Assembly: GCF_001650025.1 (NCBI RefSeq)
Contig: NZ_LVVY01000119.1
Location: forward strand, 1-64,000
From: Devosia elaeis
Lineage (GTDB): Bacteria; Pseudomonadota; Alphaproteobacteria; Rhizobiales; Devosiaceae
Direction: 5' to 3'
Length of the DNA stretch: 64,000 nt
A model generated the notes under the pieces. The model saw nothing but the letters and a program-made list of their open reading frames with translations. It searched no databases and was not told where the DNA came from. Below are positions 1-8,684 of the stretch, piece by piece. A program made the position numbers and the translations under genes. Position 1 is the first letter of the stretch. Each line of letters begins with the position of its first letter.

Positions 1-441
1 TTCGCCCATTGGGGCTTCAAATATCCGCTGGTGATCTCCGCCGCCATTTCATCGGCGGGCATCCTGGTCATGGGCTTTTACGTGCCCGGCACGCCGATCC
101 CGCTGATGCTGGCCATCCTGGTCTTTACCGGCTTCTGGCAATCGACCTTCTGGACCGGCTCGAACGCCTTCACCTTCGCCGATATCGAGGACAAGGATGC
201 CGGCCAGGCCAATGTGATGAGCCAGGTCTGGGGGCAATTGATGTTCGCCATGGGCGTGGCGCTGGGCGGGGGCATGCTGGAGCTGGCCCACAGGCTGCGC
301 GGCGGGGAAGAACTGGCGCTGATCGATTTCCATATCGCCTTCTATGCGGTGGCCGCCGTAGGCGCGATCGCGACGCTGCTGTTCCTGCGCCTGCCGAAAA
401 ATGCCGGCCACCAATTGCTCGGCGGCCCGCACGTGCATTGA
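1..441 (+). CDS. MFS transporter, C-terminal part (5' end outside window)
   Basis: The reading frame is open from base 1 and ends at a stop at 439-441, leaving about 146 residues. Hydrophobic segments alternate with short loops: one near ISSAGILVMGFYV, one near LMLAILVFTGFW, a GQLMFAMGVALGGG segment and a last one near AVAAVGAIATLLFL. This matches the last four helices of a 12-helix major facilitator permease and a short cytoplasmic tail ending in His. It probably belongs to the DHA1-like drug or sugar efflux group, but the substrate cannot be read from this part. It converges on the HxlR gene, with the two stops adjacent. Confidence 0.8.
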   Translation, partial: FAHWGFKYPLVISAAISSAGILVMGFYVPGTPIPLMLAILVFTGFWQSTFWTGSNAFTFADIEDKDAGQANVMSQVWGQLMFAMGVALGGGMLELAHRLRGGEELALIDFHIAFYAVAAVGAIATLLFLRLPKNAGHQLLGGPHVH

Positions 442-783
442 TCACGGCGCGGCGCGCGACATCTCGCGACGCGCCGGCGCGCCCGCCTCCCACCAATCGG
501 CAAGGTTTTCGATGAGCGGCACGAGCTGCACCCCGGCCGGGGTGAGGTCGTATTCGACCCGCAGCGGATAGCCCGGAAAAGCGGTCCGCATCACCAGACC
601 GGCCTGCTCGAGCTTGCGCAGTTCGTGCGCCAGGATGCGATGGGACACGGTGGCATTGTCGCGCCGCAGGTCGCTGAAGCGCTTGGTGCCGTCCTTCAGA
701 TAGTAGAGCAGCAGCGTCGGCCAGCGGCCGGACAGCACGCGCATGACGTCCTCGATGGGGCAGGCTGAGACCAGCGTCTGCAT
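442..783 (-). CDS. HxlR-family winged-helix transcriptional regulator
   Basis: 113 residues, the usual HxlR length. The N-terminus carries the family pattern: CPIEDVMRVLSGRW (the CP-x-x-x-x-x-x-x-x-G-K/R-W signature with Cys8), then KRFSDLRR, then the recognition helix ISHRILAHEL-like segment and the wing VEYDLTPAG. These regulators usually respond to reactive electrophiles or aromatic compounds through the conserved Cys; that is family knowledge. The gene is divergent from a glutathione transferase across 105 bases that hold a TTAC-N10-GTAA palindrome, so it probably controls that gene and itself. Confidence 0.9.
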   Translation of the reverse strand: MQTLVSACPIEDVMRVLSGRWPTLLLYYLKDGTKRFSDLRRDNATVSHRILAHELRKLEQAGLVMRTAFPGYPLRVEYDLTPAGVQLVPLIENLADWWEAGAPARREMSRAAP

Positions 784-796
784 GGGGCGCTCCTGG

Positions 797-814
797 TTAC
801 AAAAATGTCCGTAA
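797..814. promoter_or_regulatory. Candidate HxlR operator (TTAC-N10-GTAA)
   Basis: A short inverted repeat, TTAC at 797-800 and GTAA at 811-814, lies between the divergent HxlR and glutathione transferase genes. TTAC/GTAA half-sites are typical of HxlR operators. It is the only dyad I see here, and its placement fits autoregulation plus control of the transferase. Confidence 0.4.
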
Positions 815-888
815 TTTACTTAGGCGCGCGACAGCCTAGGTTCCACCCCGCTGCGCAGCATCAACTTGCCAATCTGGAAGGATGATGG

Positions 889-1602
889 ATGGAACCGATC
901 CTTGTTTACGGCCACCCGGCCGGTAGCTCCATGGGCCTGATCGCGGCGTTGGAATGGCTAGGCGCGCCCTATCGCCTGTGCCGTGTCGACATGCTCGGCG
1001 AAATGCGCGACCCAAGCTATGCGCGAATCAATGCCCGGCACGAAACCCCTGCCCTGATCACGCCGGATGGTCGCGCGGTGACCGAGACCATGGCCATCGC
1101 CGCATGGCTGGCCGCGCGCGACACCGAGCGAAAAATCAGCTTCGCGCCGACCAGCGCGGAGGCCGATCGCATGTGGCAGCTGACGGCATTCATCAATACC
1201 GGCTTTACGGCGGCCTTCGGCCCGCTCTGGGCGGCGCTGGAAATGGAAAAGCCAGACCCCGTGCTGCAAGCCAACCTGCGCCAATGGGGCCGCGAGGCCG
1301 TGATCGAACGTCACGACAAGCTGGAGGCCATGGCAGGCGAGGGGCCGTACCTGGTCGGCACACGCCCCACCCTGGCCGATGGCGTGCTCATCGGGGTGGC
1401 GCGATGGCTCGACTTTCACGAGGTCGCCGAGGCCGAACGCTGGCCCAAGCTGGCGGCGATCCGGCGGCGGCTGGAAGCGGAGCCGGCGGTCGCTTTCGCG
1501 CTGGCGCTGGAAGACGGCAAAAGCCCGACGGGATCAGGGGCGCTGAGGGGACACGTCGCGCTCGATAACCTCATCGAGAACCTTGGCCGGGCGGCTGCCT
1601 GA
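889..1602 (+). CDS. Glutathione S-transferase family protein
   Basis: 237 residues. The N-terminal thioredoxin-like domain (about 1-80) starts ILVYGHPAGSSMG, has the cis-proline segment ETPALI near residue 52, and ends with the glutathione-binding motif TETMAIAAWLA. The alpha-helical C-terminal domain follows (about 95-215) and contains GPYLVGTRPTLADGVLIGV, the usual N-capping box region. The enzyme would conjugate or reduce electrophiles with glutathione in the cytoplasm. Ser-Ser at 13-14 may supply the catalytic hydroxyl. It is divergent from an HxlR regulator, fitting an electrophile-inducible pair. The substrate is unknown. A strong hairpin follows at 1681. Confidence 0.88.
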   Translation: MEPILVYGHPAGSSMGLIAALEWLGAPYRLCRVDMLGEMRDPSYARINARHETPALITPDGRAVTETMAIAAWLAARDTERKISFAPTSAEADRMWQLTAFINTGFTAAFGPLWAALEMEKPDPVLQANLRQWGREAVIERHDKLEAMAGEGPYLVGTRPTLADGVLIGVARWLDFHEVAEAERWPKLAAIRRRLEAEPAVAFALALEDGKSPTGSGALRGHVALDNLIENLGRAAA

Positions 1603-1680
1603 CCGGACACCGGGCCTGGGTCAGTTCGCAGGCTCTTCAATCGCCTGCCGGCCCTGCCCGCCATTCGGGCCTTCCTGACC

Positions 1681-1705
1681 TGTGCGGCTCCACCGGAGCC
1701 GCACA
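1681..1705 (+). terminator. Hairpin, probable terminator of the glutathione transferase gene
   Basis: A perfect 11-bp stem (TGTGCGGCTCC / GGAGCCGCACA) with a 3-base loop lies 79 bases after the transferase stop and is followed by TTCGTTTCG. The T-run is imperfect, so termination is likely but not certain. It sits just before the repeat array and may serve both strands. Confidence 0.5.
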
Positions 1706-1720
1706 TTCGTTTCGTGCAAA

Positions 1721-2104
1721 GCCCCTGAAATCACGCTACCGGAGCTTTTTTCTTCTCCGGAGTGATTTGCCTTCGGCCGGGGCCACCCGCCATTCGGGCA
1801 CAGCCCTCATGGCCTCGGCCCCCAAAATCACTCCACTGGAGTGATTTTGCCTTCGGCCGGGGCCACCCGCCATTCGGACACAGCCCTCATGGCCTCGGCC
1901 CCTAAAATCACTCCACTGGAGTGATTTTGCCTTCGGCCGGGGCCACCCGCCATTCGGGCACAGCCCTCATGGCCTCGGCCCCTAAAATCACTCCACTGGA
2001 GTGATTTTGCCTTCGGCCGGGGCTTACCCGCCATTCGGGCATAGCCCTCATGGCCTCGGCCCCTAAAATCACTCCACCGGAGTGATTTTGCCTTCGGCCG
2101 GGGC
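1721..2104. repeat. Tandem array of an 80-bp unit with a 25-nt palindrome
   Basis: Four near-identical palindromes (AAAATCACTCCA then TGGAGTGATTTT) begin at 1824, 1904, 1984 and 2065, giving periods of 80, 80 and 81 bases. Between them lies a conserved spacer (CCTTCGGCCGGGGCC..., CATTCGGGCACAGCCCTCATGGCCTCGGCC). A degenerate first copy starts at about 1721, where the palindrome is split by CCGGAG...CTCCGG. Copies differ by only a few bases, for example GGACA for GGGCA and GGCTTACC for GGCCACC. Each stem has flanking A and T runs and could act as a bidirectional terminator. The 80-bp period is not a multiple of three, so reading frames through the array are incidental. It resembles REP/BIME-type intergenic elements. 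Confidence 0.9.
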
Positions 2105-2809
2105 CGAGCCTTTAAAACCCTTGGCGACGAGGTAGGCTTCCGCGGAGTCCTTGCGGCTCGAGGGGGGCTTGACGTGGAAGGTGGTGTTGAAATGGCGCTT
2201 GAGCATGTGCAGCAGCTCATGCTCGGTGCCGCCCTGGAACACCTTGGCGACGAAGGAGCCGCCGGGCTTGAGCACCTGGATGGCGAACCCGGCGGCGATC
2301 TCGATCAGGTGGACGATGCGCAGATGGTCGGTGGCGCGATGGCCGGTGGTGGGCCAGGCCATGTCGCTCATGACCACATCGGCCCCCTGCCCGCCCATGG
2401 CCTCGATAAGCATGGCGGGCGCATCGTCCTCGGTGAAATCCTTCTTCAGCAGCACGACGCCGGGAATGGGGTCCATATCGAGATAATCGATGCCCACCAC
2501 CAGCGGCTTTTCGATGGTGGAGCCCACCGCCTTGGCGGCGACCTGCGACCAGCCGCCAGGCGCGGCGCCCAGATCGACGACGCGCATGCCCTTCTTGAAG
2601 AGCTTGTGCTTCTCGTCCATCTCCTTGATCTTGAAGGCGGCGCGCGAGCGATAGCCTTCCGACCGGGCGCGGGCGACATAGGGATCGTTGAGCTGGCGCT
2701 CCAGCCATTTGGTGGACGCCACCTTGCGGCCCTTGGCTGTCTTTACCCGGATCTTGAGATCCTTGTCGGACTTGCGACCGCCCGTGCCCAATGCCTTGTT
2801 ATTGACCAT
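2069..2809 (-). CDS. rlmE: 23S rRNA (uridine-2552-2'-O)-methyltransferase RlmE
   Basis: 246 residues from an ATG at 2809 preceded by GGAGG; a longer frame to 2860 lacks support. RlmE (RrmJ/FtsJ) methylates the 2'-O of U2552 in the 23S A-loop during large-subunit assembly. The Rossmann SAM motif is [16 protein letters not shown]. The K-D-K-E catalytic set is visible as [24 protein letters not shown] and [11 protein letters not shown]. The gene overlaps the end of the upstream ppx by 11 bases, so the two are probably coupled. The family normally ends shortly after the YLVAKG strand; here the last residues ([10 protein letters not shown]) are encoded by the adjoining palindromic repeat. Confidence 0.95.
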   Translation of the reverse strand: MVNNKALGTGGRKSDKDLKIRVKTAKGRKVASTKWLERQLNDPYVARARSEGYRSRAAFKIKEMDEKHKLFKKGMRVVDLGAAPGGWSQVAAKAVGSTIEKPLVVGIDYLDMDPIPGVVLLKKDFTEDDAPAMLIEAMGGQGADVVMSDMAWPTTGHRATDHLRIVHLIEIAAGFAIQVLKPGGSFVAKVFQGGTEHELLHMLKRHFNTTFHVKPPSSRKDSAEAYLVAKGFKGSAPAEGKITPVE

Positions 2810-3974
2810 TGCCCTGCCTCCGCGGATAGCGGCCGGGACGGCGCTGCGTCCGGTCCGCATCCATGAGTGAAATCAGAATGCCTTCGCGCAGGCCCCGATC
2901 GGCCACGCGCACGCGCTCGGTGGGCCATTCGCGGCGAATGGCCTCGAAAATGGCGCAACCCGGCAGGACCAGATCCGCCCGGTCCTTGCCGATGCAGGGA
3001 TGGGAAACGCGCCGATCGAACGGCATGCCGAGCAAGGCCCGCATGGTTTCGTCCACCTGGTCGCGCCGCATCCAGAGCCCGTCCACCTTCTGGCGCTCAT
3101 AGCGCTCCAGCCCCAGATGCAGGCCGGCCAGCGTGGTGACCGTGCCCGAGGTGCCGATCAGGTGCACGGGGTGGCTGCCGATCATCTGGCGCAGCTTTTC
3201 GCGGCCGCGGAACTGGCGCAGATGCTCGCCCACATGGGAGACCATGGCCTCGAAAATTGCGGGGGTGACATCGACGCCGCCGAATTTCTCGGCGATGGAG
3301 ACCACGCCGACCGGCAGCGATTGCCAGGAGCGGATCGAGGCCGACATGCGCCCCTGCGACCGCGGACGGCCGCCGCGAAAATCGAGCCAGGCCAGCTCCG
3401 AGGAGCCCCCGCCGATATCGAACATCAGCGCGCCCTGCGCCTCGCCATCGATCAGATCGGCGCAGCCGGTCACCGCCAGCTCGGCCTCGGTGCGGCGGTC
3501 GACGATTTCCAGATCCAGCCCCAGCTCGTCCTTGACCCGCTTGAGGAAGGCCGGTCCGTTCTCGGCCGCCCGGCAGGCCTCGGTGGCGATGAGGCGCATG
3601 CGGGTGGGCTGGTGATCGCGCAGCTTGTTGCGGCATTGCCGCAAGGCCTCCATGGTCCGCTCCATGGCCGCATCGGACAGGCGCCCCGTGACCGAGACCC
3701 CCTCGCCCAGCCGGACGATGCGGGTGAAACCGTCGAGGACGCGAAAGCCGCGTTCATGCGGCCGGGCGATCAGAAGGCGGCAATTATTGGTGCCCAGATC
3801 GAGCGCCGCATAGAGCGGGCCGCGCGCGCGACGGGGCGAATGGGCTGGCGTCCGCTGGTCGGTGCGGGGCGGCGATATGCCGGCCCGATCCTTCCGGATG
3901 GCGCCGGAAGGTGCACCAGACCCCGCATCGGCCAGGAGGACCGAGGCGGCGGCGGACCGATTCGAATCGGTCAC
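2799..3974 (-). CDS. ppx: Ppx/GppA-family phosphatase (exopolyphosphatase)
   Basis: 391 residues. An Ala/Arg-rich, probably disordered N-terminal tail of about 50 residues precedes the ASKHA-fold phosphatase domain. The domain opens with the phosphate-1 motif [16 protein letters not shown], and carries [13 protein letters not shown], the segment [11 protein letters not shown], the phosphate-2 motif [13 protein letters not shown] with the hinge glycines, and [16 protein letters not shown]. It would hydrolyse terminal phosphates of polyphosphate or convert pppGpp to ppGpp; the two activities cannot be told apart by sequence. The shared operon with rlmE is a common alphaproteobacterial arrangement. 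Confidence 0.9.
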   Translation of the reverse strand: MTDSNRSAAASVLLADAGSGAPSGAIRKDRAGISPPRTDQRTPAHSPRRARGPLYAALDLGTNNCRLLIARPHERGFRVLDGFTRIVRLGEGVSVTGRLSDAAMERTMEALRQCRNKLRDHQPTRMRLIATEACRAAENGPAFLKRVKDELGLDLEIVDRRTEAELAVTGCADLIDGEAQGALMFDIGGGSSELAWLDFRGGRPRSQGRMSASIRSWQSLPVGVVSIAEKFGGVDVTPAIFEAMVSHVGEHLRQFRGREKLRQMIGSHPVHLIGTSGTVTTLAGLHLGLERYERQKVDGLWMRRDQVDETMRALLGMPFDRRVSHPCIGKDRADLVLPGCAIFEAIRREWPTERVRVADRGLREGILISLMDADRTQRRPGRYPRRQGNGQ

Positions 3975-4211
3975 GTCTGTCTCCTTCGTACGCGGTCGCC
4001 AGGACCGGTCCAGCCGGTCGCGCCCGAACGCACGTCATGTTGCATTGTCGGAAACGAGGGTAGAGCAAGGGGGGCCGCAGCGCAATGAAAACGATGTTTA
4101 CAGCAGAGTTCGCGCAGGCGCTTGCAATCTCATTCCGCTTTGTCTAATGAGACCCCGCGCCGTGCTTCGCAGCCTCAGCTCCGACACGCCGCCCAGCCTG
4201 ACGGCTGATGC

Positions 4212-4285
4212 TGGGGAATAGTTCAATGGTAGAACAGCGGACTCTGACTCCGTCGATCTTGGTTCGAATCCAGGTTCCCCAGCCA
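4212..4285 (+). tRNA. tRNA-Gln (anticodon CTG)
   Basis: A 74-base cloverleaf. Acceptor TGGGGAA pairs with TTCCCCA. The D arm holds AGTTCAATGGTAGAA, the anticodon loop is CTCTGAC with anticodon CTG at its centre, and the T arm has GGTTCGAATCC. Discriminator G and an encoded CCA end the gene. It lies alone between ppx and the autotransporter gene. Confidence 0.96.
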
Positions 4286-4421
4286 AAAACTCCCATGCCC
4301 GCTTTGGCGGCCAAATCCCAAAACAGACGGTCCTGTGAACCAGACATTGGTCCGCCCCAATAAATGACGGAGCCACTGGCCGAAGAGCGATGCGACGACG
4401 ACGCTCAAACGTTTGGCCGCG

Positions 4422-7400
4422 CTAGAAACCACCCTGAAGGCTGGCCCGGGCGCCCATGGAGGTCGTGCCGATCGTGTCCATGTTGAGCATCAGCCGCCCG
4501 TTTACCGACCACGCCCCGCGTTGCGTCAACGTCAGCCCGGCAGAGAGAGAGCCGAAGGCGCTCCACTTCTGCAGGGGCGAGAGGCCGGCATCAACGCCGA
4601 TCGACGGGGTCAGCATCATGCCGCCGCTCAGCGGAAAGAGCCGCGCGAGTTCCCCCCCGACACTTATCCGCAGCTGCTCGCTGGTAAAGCCGTCGATGGC
4701 CAACGTATCGCCCGCAGCGTTGGTGATCTCGTAGTCGTCAACGGTTTCGGACAGGTAGAGGGCCTTAAGGCGTGGCGTCAGCCTCGTCGTTTCGTCGAGC
4801 TGCCACTGGCCGGTAACCATCGTGTCGAACACCCACCTTCGGGTATCGAACGCGCCGTCCCATGAAAGCGTATCGATGTCGTTGGCGGATCCGCCGAAGA
4901 ACAGCCCCGTGTCCCAGAACACGCCCTCGCCCAGTTCGAACGAGCCATAGGGACCGGCCAGCCAGCCGGCGCCGGTCACGGTGCTGTGCTCCTCGGCAGG
5001 ATCGACCATGCGATCGACATGGAAAGCCACACCCACCAGGGCCTTTTCGCTCAGCAGATAGTCCGCACCCGCCGAAAGCATCGCGAAACTGCCCCAGCGA
5101 TCGTCGTCTCCGGAGCGGTTGTGGGCCATGATAGTGCCATCGATCCACAGGTTGAACCGGGGCATCTGGTCATCCTGCGCTCCGGCACCACTCATCTGCG
5201 CAAGGCTCGTCGCGAAGTTGAAGGCGAGCGCCGACTGCGAAGGCGAAAACGACGTCGATACAGTCTCGCCCCCGCTGCCAAGCCGCCGCCGCTCCAGAAG
5301 ACCCGGGACCTGCAAGCTCGACGCGACCAGCCCCATGCGGGTCTCGACGAAGCCTTCGAGCAGGGCGTGGGTCTCCTCGACGACCTTTTCCGGATCGTAG
5401 GCGATCACTAACGTGATCACGCCGACACCCGACGTGCCCACCGCGCTACGGAGCCGGAAACCAATCCTTGCTTCGCCGGCGAAGCCTTTGGCCGGCAAGA
5501 ATTTCAGATACCACCCGAGCGGTCCGACCGGCCCCGCCTGGGCTACGTCGCCATGGGACACGGTTGCCGTTCCCGCTTGGGGCGGATCGACGAAAACGAT
5601 CTGCGCATCGCTGAATGGCCCGCCGGTCGCGCCCTCGTCGAGGCGAACCGGCAGCGGCGTCGAGCCAGCCGGGACATCGATCTTCCGGCTGCTGACCGAG
5701 ATGCCCCGGGGTTTAACGACGAGAGTGTAGCCTGCCGACCCCGTGGTTCCGGCCCGGTCCGCCACGCCGATGGTAAACGCGTAATTCCCCTGCGCATCGT
5801 CATCAATGGGACCGGTCAGCTCCCCGGTCGCGGTGTTGAGCACCACGCCGCGAGGCAGACGACCGGCCTCGAGGCTGTAAAGAAGTGTCCCGGTTCCCCC
5901 GGTCGCCGTTATCGCCTGGCGATAGTCCTCGCCCGCCATCGCCTCGGCGAGGGCGCCGCCCGGCGGAGAAAAGACGAACGCTCCGGGCGCCTCCTCCTCG
6001 TACCGGAACCCGCCAGCGAGCCTCGCCTCGCCGATCGGGGTCGTGACGACGACGTCCACCGGACCGCCGCCATGCGGTGGCGTCATCGCTACGAGTTCGC
6101 GGTCCCCGTTCACTACATAGTCCAATGCGGGAACGCCGCCGAAGGTGACCGCCGTGGCGCCGTTCAGGTGCTCACCGGTGATGACCACGCGTGTTTCTCC
6201 CGTGACCGGGCCGGAACTGGGCGCGATGGAGCCGATCATCGGACCGTTCTCCTCGCGATAGGTGTATCCATTGGGCAAGCGGCCGTCCTCGGAGCGGGTG
6301 CTCACCACCACGTCAACCGGGCCTGCCGCCATTCCTGGCGGTACGCGTGCGGTCAATTCGGTCGAACTGACGAAAGTGTAGCTCGCAGATTGCGGGCCGA
6401 AGGTGACCGCTACCTCGCTCGTGAAGCCTGCGCCACGGATGGTTACGCTCTCGCCACCCGCAAGCCCGCCGCTGTCGGGTTCGACCAGGTCGACGCGGAT
6501 TGCGGGCCGTATGGAGAGCTTTGCGGGGTCGGAATAGATGGTTCTTCCGCGATCCCAATCGGTGACTGCGACGCGAAAATGCGTCCCGTCGGCAGACGCC
6601 GGCAGCTGGCTGATCGTCAGCGTGTCCGTTTGCTGCCCCGATACCTCGGGCAGACCGGGAACGTCATGGAAGTCCGCCGCGGGCGGTACCCGGATCTGCC
6701 ATTGGTAGGTTGCGGCATTTTCCGCCACGACACTGAAGACAGCCGTGCCCCCCTTATCGGCGATCACATCCGCAGGATGGACAAGAATGGCGGGTGGCGC
6801 GCCCGAATGGCGTGTAACGGCGACGGTGTAGATCGTGCTGTCGAGACTGAGTTGATCGAGCACCCTGATTTTCAGGATATTCTCGCCAGGAACAAGCGTA
6901 ATGGGCGATGAGCTTTGGCCGTGCGAGAGGGCTTCGCCCGCGATGATGGCCACCTGCCTTGCATCCCAGAAGGTCGGCGAAACGACGACCGAAGTGGTGT
7001 TGGTATCGACAGTGGCCGAATAATCCGTCCGGTACCGGTCGAAGGCGGGCGTCAACGTCCCAGCCGAAAGCGAAAGTCCATCGAGGCGCGAACTGAGATA
7101 GGTGTAGGCGCCTTCAAGGCTCCCTCCGCCCCACGGCGTCGCGACGAAGATATCGGCAAATCCAGGCGCGCCACGGCCGGGCGCTATGAATGAAATTTGC
7201 GTGTCGCTCTCGACGATCACATCAATGGCGGTTTCATCACCGATCATGACAAGATGCGCGCCCGAGAAATATTCTCCTGTGATCGTGATCCGCTCGCCGC
7301 CCTCAAGCTGGCCATAGGGCGGCGATATCCCGGTTATGACGGGGGCTTCGGTCGCCTCGCCGTAAAGAAGGCTGGTGTGGGTGCTTTCTGATCCGGTGGT

Positions 7401-8042
7401 GAGAACAAGATCGGCATAGCCGACTTCGCCGGGCGGCGCAGTCACGACGATGGTGGTGTCGCTCTCGATCATGAAAGGAACGTCGACGCCGCCGATCGTG
7501 ACACGCTCGACGCCCGTGAAGGTCTGTCCCGTGATCGTCACCTCGACATTCCCGGAAATCGGTACATTGTAGGGCTCCAGGGAGAATATCCGAATCGGCA
7601 TCGCCACCGTCAGCACGGCGATGTCGGAGACGATCTCGTTGCCGTCCGCGCCCAACACCCACACGCGATAGGCAACGCCGTTGCGCCAATTCATTGCAGG
7701 TACGGTGAGTGTCGATGTCCTAGCCCCCACGATGCCGGAACTGACATCGCCGAAAGCGCTCGTTCCGGGAAGCCTTTCTTCCCAGTAGTAGTCGACGGCA
7801 TCCCTCGCGCTGACCGAGAAGTTAGCGCTCGCCGAACTGGCAGCCCTCACATCCTGTGGTTGCGAGAGGATGACGGCGGATTGTGCAAGCGTCGGCAGCG
7901 CCATGGCGAAAAAGGCAAGCAGACCCAGCGCAACCCTGACAGATGGAAAAGCTGCCCGCCTCCGGCCCCCGGGGAAGCCCACTGTCGCCAGCGCCTTGCT
8001 CAATGCACGCCGGATCGCGCCTCGAAAAGCGAGAACTCCCAT
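4422..8042 (-). CDS. Autotransporter-type surface protein with IPT/TIG, Ig-like and cadherin-like domains
   Basis: 1206 residues. After a basic N-terminus comes a signal segment at about 35-54 (VALGLLAFFAMALPTLAQS), with cleavage likely after LAQ. Visible modules in order: Ig-like (about 55-150), two IPT/TIG domains (about 150-315, with VTITGQTFTGVERVTIGG and ITITGEYFSGAHLVMIG), a cadherin-like beta-sandwich starting LDGLSLSAGTLTPAF (about 320-410), an Ig-like domain with YQWQIRVP, two further IPT domains, a He_PIG-type putative Ig domain (LPRGVVLNTATGELTG), and a C-terminal beta-barrel of about 270 residues ending in Phe. That layout is a type V autotransporter exposing an adhesin-like passenger. 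No protease motif is seen. It is transcribed alone. The ligand is unknown. Confidence 0.85.
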   Translation of the reverse strand: MGVLAFRGAIRRALSKALATVGFPGGRRRAAFPSVRVALGLLAFFAMALPTLAQSAVILSQPQDVRAASSASANFSVSARDAVDYYWEERLPGTSAFGDVSSGIVGARTSTLTVPAMNWRNGVAYRVWVLGADGNEIVSDIAVLTVAMPIRIFSLEPYNVPISGNVEVTITGQTFTGVERVTIGGVDVPFMIESDTTIVVTAPPGEVGYADLVLTTGSESTHTSLLYGEATEAPVITGISPPYGQLEGGERITITGEYFSGAHLVMIGDETAIDVIVESDTQISFIAPGRGAPGFADIFVATPWGGGSLEGAYTYLSSRLDGLSLSAGTLTPAFDRYRTDYSATVDTNTTSVVVSPTFWDARQVAIIAGEALSHGQSSSPITLVPGENILKIRVLDQLSLDSTIYTVAVTRHSGAPPAILVHPADVIADKGGTAVFSVVAENAATYQWQIRVPPAADFHDVPGLPEVSGQQTDTLTISQLPASADGTHFRVAVTDWDRGRTIYSDPAKLSIRPAIRVDLVEPDSGGLAGGESVTIRGAGFTSEVAVTFGPQSASYTFVSSTELTARVPPGMAAGPVDVVVSTRSEDGRLPNGYTYREENGPMIGSIAPSSGPVTGETRVVITGEHLNGATAVTFGGVPALDYVVNGDRELVAMTPPHGGGPVDVVVTTPIGEARLAGGFRYEEEAPGAFVFSPPGGALAEAMAGEDYRQAITATGGTGTLLYSLEAGRLPRGVVLNTATGELTGPIDDDAQGNYAFTIGVADRAGTTGSAGYTLVVKPRGISVSSRKIDVPAGSTPLPVRLDEGATGGPFSDAQIVFVDPPQAGTATVSHGDVAQAGPVGPLGWYLKFLPAKGFAGEARIGFRLRSAVGTSGVGVITLVIAYDPEKVVEETHALLEGFVETRMGLVASSLQVPGLLERRRLGSGGETVSTSFSPSQSALAFNFATSLAQMSGAGAQDDQMPRFNLWIDGTIMAHNRSGDDDRWGSFAMLSAGADYLLSEKALVGVAFHVDRMVDPAEEHSTVTGAGWLAGPYGSFELGEGVFWDTGLFFGGSANDIDTLSWDGAFDTRRWVFDTMVTGQWQLDETTRLTPRLKALYLSETVDDYEITNAAGDTLAIDGFTSEQLRISVGGELARLFPLSGGMMLTPSIGVDAGLSPLQKWSAFGSLSAGLTLTQRGAWSVNGRLMLNMDTIGTTSMGARASLQGGF

Positions 8043-8113
8043 GCCTCATCATCCCAAGCCAAACTCGCGCGGATGGTAAGGTGGCGACCGCCCAAGCACG
8101 AGTGACCGGGAAT

Positions 8114-8123
8114 CTCAATTGAG
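8114..8123. promoter_or_regulatory. Palindrome CTCAATTGAG upstream of the autotransporter
   Basis: A perfect 10-bp palindrome 71 bases upstream of the autotransporter start, with a second CTCAAG half-site 14 bases further upstream. It could be a regulator binding site, but no protein can be assigned to it. Confidence 0.25.
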
Positions 8124-8135
8124 TGACAGAGCGTC

Positions 8136-8494
8136 TCAAGTTTTAGCGGCATGCACCGGGGCGATCGCCTCACGCATCTGGCCGGGCGTCGATCCAGACC
8201 GGGCCTTGAAGGCACGCTGGAAGCTGCGGGCATTGCCGGAACCGCAGCGGATAGCCGGGTCCTCGTTGGTCGGAGGAAAGTCGCCTGTTGCGGCAAATGC
8301 AGGGTCCGCTCGATACGCTGGACCAGCTCTGCTGGCGTCAATCCGTGCTTGGCAAGGCCCCCGGGCGAAGGTTGGTTCGCGTCGGCTGCAACGAACGCGG
8401 CATTGCCATGACCGCGCAACGTGGCGCGTTCTAGCGCGGGCTGCTCTGGTAGCTGCTCAAGCGTGGCAACTGAAATAGCCTCGCCCGCAGTCAC
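8136..8494 (-). pseudogene. Remnant of a GlxA/AraC-type regulator (C-terminal HTH)
   Basis: The last part translates to a normal second AraC helix-turn-helix, AIRCGSGNARSFQRAFKARS, followed by GSTPGQMREA and a stop at 8136-8138. Upstream, GLTPAELVQRIERTLHLPQQ matches the linker between the two HTH motifs (family pattern GMTPARYVERLR), but it lies in another frame, with the shift between about 8255 and 8285. The ligand-binding domain and most of the first HTH are missing. The rest of the stretch to 8684 shows no coding signal that I can support. It is therefore a decayed fragment, not a working gene. Confidence 0.6.
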
Positions 8495-8684
8495 GAACTT
8501 GGCGGACGGCGCAGCAAGTTATGTAGCCGACAGAATTCCTGCTCAGTCATGCCTCCACTTTGGTCGCTTGACGAGCCTTCACGAATTACCAAAAGCCAAC
8601 ATAAGTGCATCGACAAACAAGTGACGTCCCCTCTGGGAAAACCGGACGGTGGGCTCTTGAGCTTTGGCCAGCCGATGAAGGATG

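Noticed and set aside
1721-2104. CRISPR array
   Set aside because: The unit is 80 bp, spacers are as conserved as the palindromes, and no cas gene is near. It is a tandem repeat, not repeat-plus-unique-spacer.
1828-2220. Minus-strand frame through the palindromic repeats
   Set aside because: The repeated peptides arise because the 80-bp unit is read in successive frames. It overlaps rlmE and no protein family is seen.
5553-6911. Plus-strand open frame of 452 codons in the autotransporter gene
   Set aside because: It is a shadow of the autotransporter passenger with no signal, domain or ribosome site of its own.
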